From assembly GCA_028285005.1 (NCBI GenBank), contig JANQQP010000037.1, positions 186,001 through 250,000 on the forward strand: 64,000 bases of DNA. Direction: 5' to 3'. Origin of the DNA: Dehalococcoidia bacterium. GTDB taxonomy: Bacteria; Chloroflexota; Dehalococcoidia; Lucifugimonadales; Lucifugimonadaceae. The notes under the pieces are model-generated. The model saw only the letters and a list, made by a program, of their open reading frames with translations. It searched no databases and had not been told where the DNA came from. A program made the position numbers and the translations under genes. Shown in pieces: positions 27,519 to 35,824 of the stretch. Numbering within the stretch: position 1 is the stretch's first letter; each line of letters begins with the position of its first letter.

Positions 27519-29184
27519 TGGTCACCGGAATCACAAGAGGTCTGCGCTTGGTGCGCCGGGTCAGGTACCGTCCGACCGTCGCCCGGATCAGGTCTTCGAA
27601 TTCGTTCCACTCTAGCCGCTCGCTCGAAAAGCGTTCAAGAACGGGCTGCAACTCGTCTTTCGTATCTTCGAACAGCGATTCGGCGTCCGCGGCATGGACA
27701 AATCCCATAGAAACGAGCCTTGGCTCGCCCACCACACGCCTATTCTTGCGGTCGATAGCTAACGAGACTGTTACGATCCCCTCTCTCGCAAGAGATCGCC
27801 GCTCAACCACCACGTTGCCCGCTTCGTCCCACAGGCCCAGTCCGTGCACAAATATGTGGCCGGCGACCTCCTGGTCAACGATCTCGGCGCTCTCGGCAGT
27901 CAGCTCCAGCACATCACCGTCTGTGAGTACGATCGAGTTTTCAGGTGAGACACCCTGATCTACGGCAAGATCGGCATGTGCCCGCAGCATCCTGAACTCG
28001 CCGTGAACAGGAATGAAATACTGCGGTCGGGTCAGGTTGATCACCATGCGCAGCTCTTCCCGCCGAGCATGCCCTGAGACGTGAGTCATTGTCTGCCGGT
28101 TCGTGATGACTCGTGCCCCAAGCTGAACGAGATCGTTGATCGAGTCGTTGACGCCGACTTCATTGCCAGGAATCGTATTGGCCGAGAGGATGATCGTGTC
28201 GTCTTCCTGGATCGAGACCTCGCGATGTTGATCACGCGACATCCTGACAAGGCCTGAGGACGGCTCGCCCTGGCTGCCGGTCGTCATGATGATCACGCGG
28301 CTGTCTGGCAGAGAATCCGCCTGTGCCGGTGTGATGAGTAGGTCGTCTGGAATCCGCAGGTGCCCCAGTTCACGTGCGAGTTTCGTGTTCTCGATCATGC
28401 TGCGGCCGACAATCGCAAGCTTCCTGCCGAATGCCTCGGCCGCATCCGCAACTATCTGGATCCTGGCAATCTGCGAAGCGAAGCTAGAGACGATGACGCG
28501 TGCCGGCGCCTCCGCAATCGCTCTGAAGAGACCGTCTGTGACCGCCCGGTCAGACTCAGACGCGCCCTCCTCCTCGGCGTATGTTGAGTCGGACATCAGC
28601 AAGAAAACACCGTCGCCTGCAATCCGAGCAAGCTGCTTCAGGTCGCTCGGCTCGCCGATCATCGGATCGTGGTCGATCTTGAAGTCGCCGGTGTGGATCA
28701 CTTTGCCGAGCGGTGTATCTATGGCAATTCCGCAGGCGTCCGGGATGCTGTGACAGACCTCAAACCACTCGACGCTCAGGCCGCCGGCCTGAACAACCTC
28801 GCCGGGCTCAACGCGGTTCAACTCTGCGTCAGCTAGCAGCTTGGCGTTTTTGAGCTTCTGGCGGATCAGTTCGAGGGCCATGCGCGGCGCATAGACCGGG
28901 ATGTTGAGTCTGTTGAGCAGGTGCGGAACGGCGCCGATGTGATCTTCGTGGCCATGCGTGATCAGGATGGCGCGGACGCGGTCGGCGTTTTCGATCAGGT
29001 AATCCATGTTCGGGATCACAACATCGATCCCTGGCATATCTACCTCAGGGAACAGGACGCCTGCGTCGACCACAACGATGTCGTCACCGTACTCGATGAC
29101 CATCATGTTCTTGCCGATTTCACCGAGACCGCCAAGCGGCAGGACGCGCAGTGGCAGTTCAGTTCGGCTTCTTCTGGTTGTCAT
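27508..29184 (-). CDS. rnj: Ribonuclease J
   Basis: A 558-residue metallo-beta-lactamase/beta-CASP ribonuclease, a dual 5'-exo/endonuclease of mRNA decay and rRNA maturation. The zinc motif HGHEDHIG lies at 77-84, with further ligands in IHTGDFKID; the beta-CASP domain follows (SDSTYAEEEG, TGSQGEPSSGL) and HVSGHARREEL is motif C. The C-terminal domain has normal length. It shares 11 bases with the start of ftsK, so the two are co-transcribed. The presence of RNase J without a visible RNase E fits Chloroflexota, Actinobacteria and Firmicutes. Confidence 0.95.
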   Translation of the reverse strand: MTTRRSRTELPLRVLPLGGLGEIGKNMMVIEYGDDIVVVDAGVLFPEVDMPGIDVVIPNMDYLIENADRVRAILITHGHEDHIGAVPHLLNRLNIPVYAPRMALELIRQKLKNAKLLADAELNRVEPGEVVQAGGLSVEWFEVCHSIPDACGIAIDTPLGKVIHTGDFKIDHDPMIGEPSDLKQLARIAGDGVFLLMSDSTYAEEEGASESDRAVTDGLFRAIAEAPARVIVSSFASQIARIQIVADAAEAFGRKLAIVGRSMIENTKLARELGHLRIPDDLLITPAQADSLPDSRVIIMTTGSQGEPSSGLVRMSRDQHREVSIQEDDTIILSANTIPGNEVGVNDSINDLVQLGARVITNRQTMTHVSGHARREELRMVINLTRPQYFIPVHGEFRMLRAHADLAVDQGVSPENSIVLTDGDVLELTAESAEIVDQEVAGHIFVHGLGLWDEAGNVVVERRSLAREGIVTVSLAIDRKNRRVVGEPRLVSMGFVHAADAESLFEDTKDELQPVLERFSSERLEWNEFEDLIRATVGRYLTRRTKRRPLVIPVTIDI

Positions 29185-29297
29185 AGACCTCTAAATCTAG
29201 TTCAAGTTGTACTGGTGAATAAGTAGGCGGCCTGAGCGGATGTCAGGGCTTTTGGCGAGATGTGAACTCGACTGCAAGGGCCGGGACGGACCGGACA

Positions 29298-30029
29298 TTA
29301 GAACAGTGACATCTGGTCCCGCTGATCTGCCGCTTCGGTATCTGAGCCGGTCGCGGATGTGTCTGAGGATTCAGCGACCGGCTGAACATCTTCTTCGCTC
29401 TCGGTTAGAGCGGAGCGATGCTCAGGTTTACTGCCTGGTTCTGCAGGCCGCCGGAGCAGAAGTGACTTACGGACGGCTTCGGGGATCCGCCTCATATCCT
29501 CACGTAGCGTCTGGTTCAGGCGCGGGTTTCGTAAGGCTGCAGCAGGGTGATAAACAGGCAGCAGCACGCGTCCGCCGATGTCGATAATACGACCGTGGTC
29601 GTTGGAGATCTTGCCCTGCGGATAGAAGCGCAGCATTGAGTGCCTGCCGAGAGTCACGATCACACGCGGATCAATGAGTTCAATCTGTGCCTGCAGATAA
29701 GGCAGGCAAGCAGCTACCTCATCCGGTTCAGGGTCGCGGTTGCCGGGAGGGCGGCACTTCACCACGTTGGTGATGTAGACATCCTCACGTTGCAGCGGAA
29801 CCTCGGCTAGAAGCGAGTTCAGCAGCTTGCCCGCTCGTCCGACGAAGGGCAGGCCCTGTTCGTCTTCGTTCTGGCCTGGACCTTCGCCAATAAACATGAC
29901 GGCAGTTGTAGAAGAGCCGTCGCCGGGCACAGCGCGCGTCCGCGTTTCAGAAAGAACGCATCGCGTGCATGAAAGCACTTCGGCGGCTATCTGATCGACG
30001 GACGACCAGCGGGGCTTCTGCTCACTCAC
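29298..30029 (-). CDS. Family-4 uracil-DNA glycosylase (4Fe-4S) with a clamp-binding-like tail
   Basis: A 243-residue DNA-repair glycosylase that removes uracil from DNA. Four Cys for the iron-sulfur cluster are present at 21, 24, 92 and 108, with the active-site GEGPGQNEDEQG (48-59), NVVKCRPPGNR and the HPAAAL loop. The catalytic domain ends near 195 and is followed by about 45 acidic, Ser/Thr-rich, probably disordered residues that end in QMSLF, a good match to the beta sliding-clamp motif QL(S/D)LF. That tail suggests recruitment to replication forks. Annotated relatives are sometimes called phage SPO1 DNA polymerase-related proteins. No operon partner is obvious. Confidence 0.92.
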   Translation of the reverse strand: MSEQKPRWSSVDQIAAEVLSCTRCVLSETRTRAVPGDGSSTTAVMFIGEGPGQNEDEQGLPFVGRAGKLLNSLLAEVPLQREDVYITNVVKCRPPGNRDPEPDEVAACLPYLQAQIELIDPRVIVTLGRHSMLRFYPQGKISNDHGRIIDIGGRVLLPVYHPAAALRNPRLNQTLREDMRRIPEAVRKSLLLRRPAEPGSKPEHRSALTESEEDVQPVAESSDTSATGSDTEAADQRDQMSLF

Positions 30030-30114
30030 GGCTCAGTCCACTCGATTACGGGGAATGTGGCGAACATATCACAGCTTCATGCGGAGTGGCCGGATAGCGG
30101 ATAAGAAGGACGCA

Positions 30115-30147
30115 AAAGCGAGGCGGGCACAGGCCCCGCCTCGCTTT
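30115..30147 (-). terminator. Terminator downstream of acpP
   Basis: A perfect 13-bp stem (30115-30127 with 30135-30147) with a seven-base loop. On the minus strand it is followed by TTTTGC, so it terminates transcripts coming from acpP before the uracil-glycosylase gene. Confidence 0.85.
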
Positions 30148-30192
30148 CAGGTTTCGATATCAGCCGGTAATTCGCCGGTTCAATCGCCCTAA

Positions 30193-30450
30193 CTAGTCGG
30201 AGATGCCTCGACCCTTGATGTACTCAACCGCGTCGTTCACGGTCTTGATCCCCTCGGCATCCTCGTCGGAGATCTCCAGTGGAGTGTCATCCGAGCCGAA
30301 CTCTTCCTCAATGGCCATGATCAATTCGACCACGTCCAGGGAATCGGCGTTCAGGTCTTCAGTGAAAGAGGAGTCGGGATTCACTTCGCTGGGTTCAACG
30401 CTGAGCTTTTCGGCCGCGATGTCACGGACCCGCTCCAGAACGGTCGCCAT
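30193..30450 (-). CDS. acpP: Acyl carrier protein
   Basis: An 85-residue acidic four-helix carrier of growing fatty acyl chains. The phosphopantetheine attachment Ser37 lies in [10 protein letters not shown], and the length and charge are standard. The frame extends to 30504, but ATG 30450 (MATVLERV) is favoured: a GGAGG lies 11 bases upstream, whereas the ATG at 30459 would be only two bases from it. It closes a lipid and ribosome cluster (yceD, rpmF, fabD, nusB, acpP) and is followed by a strong terminator. Confidence 0.95.
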   Translation of the reverse strand: MATVLERVRDIAAEKLSVEPSEVNPDSSFTEDLNADSLDVVELIMAIEEEFGSDDTPLEISDEDAEGIKTVNDAVEYIKGRGISD

Positions 30451-30573
30451 ATCTCTCATTACCTCCGAGGCCAGGACATAATCTCGGCGTCCACACGGAC
30501 GCACTCTCGATCAGATGAACTTAAGTTTCTCGATGTCATACACCGTGGCCTTTGGTTCCGGCGTGACAGCGCC

Positions 30574-31116
30574 CTATCGTAGCAGAGCACCGAGCACTCC
30601 GTTAACGAATCTGGGCGAGGAATCCGAGCCGAATAGCTTTGCCAGCTCCACAGCCTCATTCACAGCGATGGCATCCGATTCGGTCTGTCCCATCTCAATC
30701 TCGGCAAGTGCGATCCGCAGGACGTTGCGGTCAACCGTGCCGAGTTGCTCGACAGGGAACTCCCTGGCGACGGTTCCTATTCGCTCATCAAGGCGTTCAC
30801 GGTTCTCGCCGATGAACCGCACCAGCGCTTCTGCTTTCGATGATTGCGACTCGGAAAGGCGCTCAAAGGCCGGCAGTCTAAGCAGTGCGCGTATCGAGGG
30901 GTGGCCGGTCAGGTCCTCTTCGTACAGAGCCTGCAAAGCGGCAGCCCTGGCACCTCGTGGACCTCTCGGCATCGCAGGTGCCTGTTCGCTGATCGTGCGG
31001 CCGCCTGCGAGTTTGTCCAGCTTGTCGGTCAGTTCGTCCTCTTGGGGCGAACTAGAAACGTCTTCGGCGCGGTGGTCGGGAGTCCGGTCGAGAGGCATCT
31101 GATCGTTCTCGACCAT
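30574..31116 (-). CDS. nusB: Transcription antitermination factor NusB
   Basis: A 180-residue protein; residues about 50-180 are the all-helical NusB domain (RAAALQALYEEDL, TVDRNVLRIALAEI, AVNEAVELAKLFGSDSSPRFVNGVLG), which binds boxA RNA with NusE/S10 to prevent Rho termination in rRNA operons. About 48 acidic N-terminal residues are extra compared with E. coli NusB; a start at ATG 30972 (MPRGPRG) would remove them, but the longer form keeps the gene only 33 bases from fabD. It sits between fabD and acpP, an unusual place. Confidence 0.9.
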   Translation of the reverse strand: MVENDQMPLDRTPDHRAEDVSSSPQEDELTDKLDKLAGGRTISEQAPAMPRGPRGARAAALQALYEEDLTGHPSIRALLRLPAFERLSESQSSKAEALVRFIGENRERLDERIGTVAREFPVEQLGTVDRNVLRIALAEIEMGQTESDAIAVNEAVELAKLFGSDSSPRFVNGVLGALLR

Positions 31117-31149
31117 GGCTAGAAGGCTCGAAGTTGTGGCCGGAGGCGG

Positions 31150-32091
31150 CTAACTGGCCGCTGCGTAGGCCTGCACTGCGTCGAAGTCACCGACGCTGGT
31201 CACGTTGGCAGACCGGACGATTCGCTTGACCATACCCGAAAGAACATTGCCCGGGCCGATCTCAACGAATTCGGTCACGCCGTTCTCGTGCATGTAGTTA
31301 ATCGAGTTGTTCCATTGCACGCAGGACTGCAGCTGGGTCTTGAGCTCGTCCTTCACCTGTTCGGCGGTGGTTAGCGGCTGCGCAGTCACGTTGCCGATGA
31401 TAGGAACATCAGGGTCAGAGAACTCCAGACCGTCCAGCCTCTCGTTAAGTCCAGACTGAGCAGGGTCCATCAGCCCGGAGTGGAAAGCCCCATTCACGGC
31501 GAGAGGAATCGCCCGCTTCGCGCCCCGGGCTGTAGCGAGGTCGATAGCACGTGCAAGGCGCTGGTGCGAGCCCGAAATGATGATCTGTTGGGCTGTGTTT
31601 ATGTTCGAGATGTAGGCGCCGGCTTCTCGGCAGACCTCTTCGACCGTCTGCTCGTCGATGCCAATGATTGCCGCCATTCCGCCTGGCTTTTCGTCGCAAG
31701 CGTGCTGCATGAGGCGACCGCGGTCCACAACGAGCTTCACCGTGTCTTCGATCGAAAGCACTCCGGCAACCGCAAGAGACGAGTACTCGCCGAGGCTGTG
31801 TCCAGTGGTCATGGTGGGAAGCAACATGCAGTTGGTCGCTTCCTCCATGGCTTTCCATGCTGCCAGTGAGACGGCCGTGATGGCCGGCTGCGCGTTCTCG
31901 GTCCGGGTCAGGTCGTCAGCAGGCCCTTCGAACATCACGTCCGTGAGCTTGCGACCGAGAACGTCGTCGATCTCTTCAAATACTTCGCGGGCGGCGATGG
32001 AGTTCCGGTGAAGGTCCTTGCCCATTCCCACGGCCTGAGAAGCCTGTCCGGGGAAGATGAATGCGGACTTCGCTGGTGTCTCGACTGGCAT
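31150..32091 (-). CDS. fabD: Malonyl-CoA:ACP transacylase
   Basis: A 313-residue enzyme that loads malonyl groups from CoA onto acyl carrier protein. N-terminal FIFPGQASQAVGMG, the nucleophile Ser99 in GHSLGE, the conserved Arg in DRGRLMQ and the partner His in NGAFHSGLM are all present. It works with AcpP encoded 0.7 kb downstream and with malonyl-CoA from the AccDA product. plsX and fabH, which usually lie between rpmF and fabD, are missing here. Confidence 0.95.
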   Translation of the reverse strand: MPVETPAKSAFIFPGQASQAVGMGKDLHRNSIAAREVFEEIDDVLGRKLTDVMFEGPADDLTRTENAQPAITAVSLAAWKAMEEATNCMLLPTMTTGHSLGEYSSLAVAGVLSIEDTVKLVVDRGRLMQHACDEKPGGMAAIIGIDEQTVEEVCREAGAYISNINTAQQIIISGSHQRLARAIDLATARGAKRAIPLAVNGAFHSGLMDPAQSGLNERLDGLEFSDPDVPIIGNVTAQPLTTAEQVKDELKTQLQSCVQWNNSINYMHENGVTEFVEIGPGNVLSGMVKRIVRSANVTSVGDFDAVQAYAAAS

Positions 32092-32143
32092 CGTTACGAG
32101 TCTCCTGAAACGGCTCCTCAGAGGCGCCGGACGGAATCGGTTG

Positions 32144-32395
32144 CTAGGACTCCGAATCTTCGGTCGCTACGGCTGCGCCGGCAGTTTGCCTTGATTCCAA
32201 CAGGTTGTCCAGCGCGAAGCTTCCGGGAATCGTTCTGCCTTTGTAGTTGCCGCACATCGGGCAAGCACGGTGCGGACGAATGGTGATCCCGCGAGGACAC
32301 GGGCACGTCGAGATGGCAGGGAGAGAGAGCGCGTGGTGGGCGCGGTTGTGGCCGCGTTGTCGGCGGGTGCGCTTCTTCTTGGGTAACGGGGTCAT
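32144..32395 (-). CDS. rpmF: 50S ribosomal protein L32
   Basis: An 83-residue zinc-ribbon L32. The N-terminal MTPLPKKKRTRRQRGHNR is characteristic, followed by Cys-rich CPCP (31-34) and CPMCGNYKGR (45 on) that together form the zinc site. The acidic last 20 residues extend beyond most L32 proteins. It follows yceD by 27 bases, the classical yceD-rpmF pairing. Confidence 0.95.
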   Translation of the reverse strand: MTPLPKKKRTRRQRGHNRAHHALSLPAISTCPCPRGITIRPHRACPMCGNYKGRTIPGSFALDNLLESRQTAGAAVATEDSES

Positions 32396-32422
32396 TTCTG
32401 GTCTTCCGCCGCAGTTGTGCGG

Positions 32423-32962
32423 CTAACTGTTCGAGTTTGATGTTCGGGCGCTCAGTTCGGCAAGCGAACGCCATCGCGGGTCGATGGGATTTTGGTCACA
32501 CTTACACGCAAACTGATTGCGGTTAGCAAAACAGGTGCTGCAGATACCTGAGCAATCCGGTTTGCAGAGCGGCGCAAGAGGCACGGTGAGTGACAGTGCC
32601 TGCGCAAGCGCGTCCGTCATATCCAGCGTATTCCGGGCATCGATGATTAGCGCAGGGTCGAACTCACTTTGGCCGGGCGCCGGCCTGTCGCTCATCAGAT
32701 CTCGGTTTACTGGTTCAAACTCCTCTTCGAACTCCGAATCAATGTTCAACTCTGCTGGCGCCAGACACCGACTGCAGGTGTCGTAGACCGTCGCAGAGAC
32801 AGAGGCGGACACCATAACGGTCCTGTCTGTTCTCAACATGCGGACCGGTCCGGTGACCCTCACGAAACGGTGACGGTCGGTGTAGACCTCTCCGTCCTCG
32901 ATCGCTGCCAGCCTTTCCGTGCCTTCACGGGCTGTAAGAAGGCTGGCGACGTTGTAGATCAT
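32423..32962 (-). CDS. yceD: YceD/DUF177 family protein (23S rRNA accumulation)
   Basis: A 179-residue DUF177 protein. Family members help accumulate 23S rRNA and almost always precede rpmF, as here. The middle carries YDTCSRCLAP, the family's CxxC, then an acidic FEEEFEP strand; the C-terminus has CKPDCSGICSTCFANRN and CKC, a second Cys cluster present in Gram-positive-like versions. It is the first gene of its operon, about 80 bases after a good promoter. Confidence 0.88.
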   Translation of the reverse strand: MIYNVASLLTAREGTERLAAIEDGEVYTDRHRFVRVTGPVRMLRTDRTVMVSASVSATVYDTCSRCLAPAELNIDSEFEEEFEPVNRDLMSDRPAPGQSEFDPALIIDARNTLDMTDALAQALSLTVPLAPLCKPDCSGICSTCFANRNQFACKCDQNPIDPRWRSLAELSARTSNSNS

Positions 32963-33050
32963 CTAAACGGTCTCCGTACGAGCACGAAACCTCGAAATCA
33001 GCGGTAGAACCTCTGGTCGAACCGGGGATTCGCAATGCGCACAAGCGAAA

Positions 33051-33080
33051 ATGTTACGCCTCGCCTGATACGAGCGTCAA
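33051..33080 (-). promoter_or_regulatory. Promoter of the yceD-rpmF-fabD operon
   Basis: On the minus strand TTGACG (33080-33075), 18 bases, then TAACAT (33056-33051). It points at yceD with a leader of about 80 bases. The rest of 32963-33213 holds no gene. Confidence 0.5.
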
Positions 33081-33213
33081 CGAATATCCAGGTATCTGAC
33101 ACGCTTCATTAACATGATCGATACAACTCGCAGGGCGAGTCTCGGCGAGTAAAGTTGCTGCGCTGATCAGACCCGGAAGGCAACGCGCTGATGACCATCG
33201 AGAAGATCGAAGG

Positions 33214-34365
33214 CTAGTCCGGCAGGTCTCCAAGCAGGTCTCGGCTGATCACTAGCCGCTGAATCTCGGACGTTCCCTCGTAGATCTCGGTCACACGCTG
33301 GTCCCGGTAGATTCGCTCGACAGCGCTTGGCCTGAAGTAGCCGACGCCACCGTGGATCTGCAGCGCCTTGTTTGCGATGCGGCCGGCGGCTTCGGACGCG
33401 TAGACCTTCGCCATCGCCGCCTCTTTGCTGTGCGGCATCCCGGCGTCGTAAAGGCTGGCCGCCCTGAACGTCAGAAGCCTCGCAGCATCCAACTCGGTTG
33501 CCATATCGGCCAGCATGAACTGGATCGCCTGCTTCTTGCCGATCACTGAGCCGAATGCCTTTCGCTGCTTCGCGTAGTCCAATGCAGCATCCAACGCGCC
33601 CTTTGCCAGTCCGAGGCATTGCGCCGCGATGACGATTCGTGAGGAGTCGAGAGTCTTCAGCGCGATTCTGTAGCCTTCGCCTGGCGCGCCGAGCAGGTTT
33701 GTTTTCGGCACGCGACAGTTGTCGAACACCAGCTCGGCCGTCTCACAGCCTCGCATCCCCATCTTTCCGTGCTGTGGATTCACCGTGAATCCCGGCGTTC
33801 CCTTTTCAACAACGATCGCTGAGATGCCCCTGTATCCGGCCGATCGGTCCTGGTTAACGAACACCGTGAAGATATCGGCGACTCCGCCATTCGTGATGAA
33901 CAGCTTGGTGCCATTCAAGATGTAGTCGTCGCCGTCCTCAGTGAGCGTGGTCGCCAGTCCGAGCGCATCAGAGCCAGTCTGCGACTCGGTGAGCGCAAAT
34001 GCGGCGATCTTCTCGCCAGAGGTCATCGAAGGAAGCCACTGTGCCTTCTGCTCTTCGCTCCCGAACTGGTTGATGGTCTGGGAACCGAGAGAGACATGCG
34101 TGATGAGAACAGTGCTGGTCGTGCCGCAAGCAGCGGCGATCTCTTCCTGGGCCACCATCATGTCGCGGTAGTCCCCGCCTGAACCGCCGTACTGTTCATC
34201 CACTGTCAGGCCGGTCAGTCCGAGGTCTGCCAGACCCCTGAACTGCTCCCACGGGAACTGCTCTTTCTCATCCACCTCCGCCGCCTTTGGAGCCAGTTCC
34301 TTTTCAGCGAACTCGCGCACGCTGGCGGCTAGCATCTCCTGCTGTTCAGAGTAGAGTGGACGCAA
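33214..34365 (-). CDS. Acyl-CoA dehydrogenase
   Basis: A 383-residue FAD flavoenzyme of the short/medium-chain acyl-CoA dehydrogenase family, the first step of beta-oxidation or of branched-chain acyl-CoA breakdown. Visible: the flavin-binding FALTESQTGSDA and LFITNGG, the KMGMRGCETAELVFDNC signature, HGGVGYF, and the C-terminal YEGTSEIQRLVISR whose Glu is the usual catalytic base. TTG 34365 is the start, supported by GGAGA ten bases before. It stands alone and is transcribed away from ruvC. Chain-length preference is not readable. Confidence 0.92.
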   Translation of the reverse strand: MRPLYSEQQEMLAASVREFAEKELAPKAAEVDEKEQFPWEQFRGLADLGLTGLTVDEQYGGSGGDYRDMMVAQEEIAAACGTTSTVLITHVSLGSQTINQFGSEEQKAQWLPSMTSGEKIAAFALTESQTGSDALGLATTLTEDGDDYILNGTKLFITNGGVADIFTVFVNQDRSAGYRGISAIVVEKGTPGFTVNPQHGKMGMRGCETAELVFDNCRVPKTNLLGAPGEGYRIALKTLDSSRIVIAAQCLGLAKGALDAALDYAKQRKAFGSVIGKKQAIQFMLADMATELDAARLLTFRAASLYDAGMPHSKEAAMAKVYASEAAGRIANKALQIHGGVGYFRPSAVERIYRDQRVTEIYEGTSEIQRLVISRDLLGDLPD

Positions 34366-34574
34366 CTGCTGTCTCCGGGACTTCGGCTATGCGGATCCGC
34401 GATTCTAGGGGTCGGCGCGGACTGTCAATTTAGAGATGGCGTCGCCTGTTGGCAAACCGCGGCATTGCCCTGATCGACGGCTCGGACAGGACCGTTGGAG
34501 CAACTAAGTGGGGCAGGCTAGAATCGCGCTGCATGGCCTGCGGATCCGCGGCCAGCATTGAGGACTGAAGCCAG

Positions 34575-35087
34575 ATGCGAATTCTTGGCGTAGACCCCGG
34601 CCTGGTTAACACCGGCTACGGCATGATCGACACCGACGTTGCGCGGCCTCGAGTCGTCGAAGGTGGCGTTGTGCGCACTGCTTCGAAGGACCCGCTCGAG
34701 GAACGCCTGCATACGATCTTCAAGGCCGTCGAAGAGGTGATGGCTGACCATCGCCCCGACGCCATGGCTATCGAGGACCTGCACTCGCAGCCGCGGTTCG
34801 CCAAAACTGCCATCATGATGGGTCACGCTCGAGGAGTGGTGGTGATGGCCGCCGGCGCTGCTGGGATTCCGGTTTTCAGTTATCAACCGAACCGTGCGAA
34901 GTCGATCGTTACGGGCGCGGGGCATGCTCCCAAAGAGCAGGTGATGCGAGCGGTTGCATCGCACTTGCGAGACGATGCCGTAACTAAGAATGAGCACGTC
35001 GCAGACGCATTTGCCATAGCGCTTTGCCACGCCATAATCTCAGGCAGCCCTGCGGCCAACGCAGTCGCAGCCGCCGGCGGCCGGTAG
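34575..35087 (+). CDS. ruvC: Holliday junction resolvase RuvC
   Basis: A 170-residue endonuclease that cuts Holliday junctions. The acidic catalytic residues are visible: Asp7 (GVDPG), Glu67 and Asp68 (AIEDLH) and the final Asp/His cluster (NEHVADAFAIAL). Length is standard. It is first in ruvC-ruvA-ruvB, spaced 38 and 18 bases apart, a complete branch-migration and resolution set. Confidence 0.95.
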   Translation: MRILGVDPGLVNTGYGMIDTDVARPRVVEGGVVRTASKDPLEERLHTIFKAVEEVMADHRPDAMAIEDLHSQPRFAKTAIMMGHARGVVVMAAGAAGIPVFSYQPNRAKSIVTGAGHAPKEQVMRAVASHLRDDAVTKNEHVADAFAIALCHAIISGSPAANAVAAAGGR

Positions 35088-35125
35088 ACCTGTGTCGCCA
35101 AACCAGCCGATTGGACTGACCACAC

Positions 35126-35806
35126 TTGATCTCATACATAAAGGGCACGATTCATCGTCTCGAGAGGGAGCCAGCTAAAGCTGTCGTCCTGACAGGCGGC
35201 ATCGGCTACGACGTTCAATTGCCTGTGTTCGTCTACGACTCGCTGACCGGCAGAGGAGTGAGGGTCGGTGAGGAGATCGAATTCGAGCTTTACTACCATG
35301 TGACGGAGCGCCAGCCGAAGCCACAGCTCGTCGGCTTCCTCCACGAGAGCGAACGGAGCTTCTTCGAGCAGTTGATCCAGGTCGAAGGCATCGGGCCCGC
35401 CAAGGCAGCGGCCGCGCTGGTATTCCCCGTTTCGGCCATCGCAGGCGCTATCGAGAACGGCGACACGGGGCTACTGAACCAGCTGCCGGGCATCGGCTCG
35501 CGGGCGGCCCAGAAGATAGTCGCCACGCTGCAGGGCAAAGTCGCTGCAACCGCGCTGCTGCGTGATGAGCGCGTGCCGGCGACAAATGGCTCGAACGGCA
35601 CAACTCCGGTCAGCCAGATCGCATCTGTGCAGTCAGAGGTTGTTGAAGCGCTTGTGGCGCTCGGTTACCGTCCGGCCGAGGCCAAAGAGCAGGTCGACGG
35701 CGCGGTCAGGCGCAACCCGGACGCCGCAGAAGACGCCCAATCGCTCATGCGAGAAGTGTTCCGCGCGCAGGCGGCCACGCGGGCTGCCTTCACGTCCGGA
35801 GATTGA
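35126..35806 (+). CDS. ruvA: Holliday junction DNA helicase subunit RuvA
   Basis: A 226-residue tetrameric junction-binding protein. An OB-fold (1-65, MISYIKGTIHRL) is followed by two helix-hairpin-helix motifs (VEGIGPAKA and LPGIGSRAA), then a flexible linker and domain III (SEVVEALVALGYRPAEAKE) that contacts RuvB. The start is TTG 35126, since no ATG or GTG lies near. The linker and tail are slightly longer than in E. coli. Confidence 0.95.
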   Translation: MISYIKGTIHRLEREPAKAVVLTGGIGYDVQLPVFVYDSLTGRGVRVGEEIEFELYYHVTERQPKPQLVGFLHESERSFFEQLIQVEGIGPAKAAAALVFPVSAIAGAIENGDTGLLNQLPGIGSRAAQKIVATLQGKVAATALLRDERVPATNGSNGTTPVSQIASVQSEVVEALVALGYRPAEAKEQVDGAVRRNPDAAEDAQSLMREVFRAQAATRAAFTSGD

Positions 35807-35824
35807 ACACGGAGGCTCAACTGA

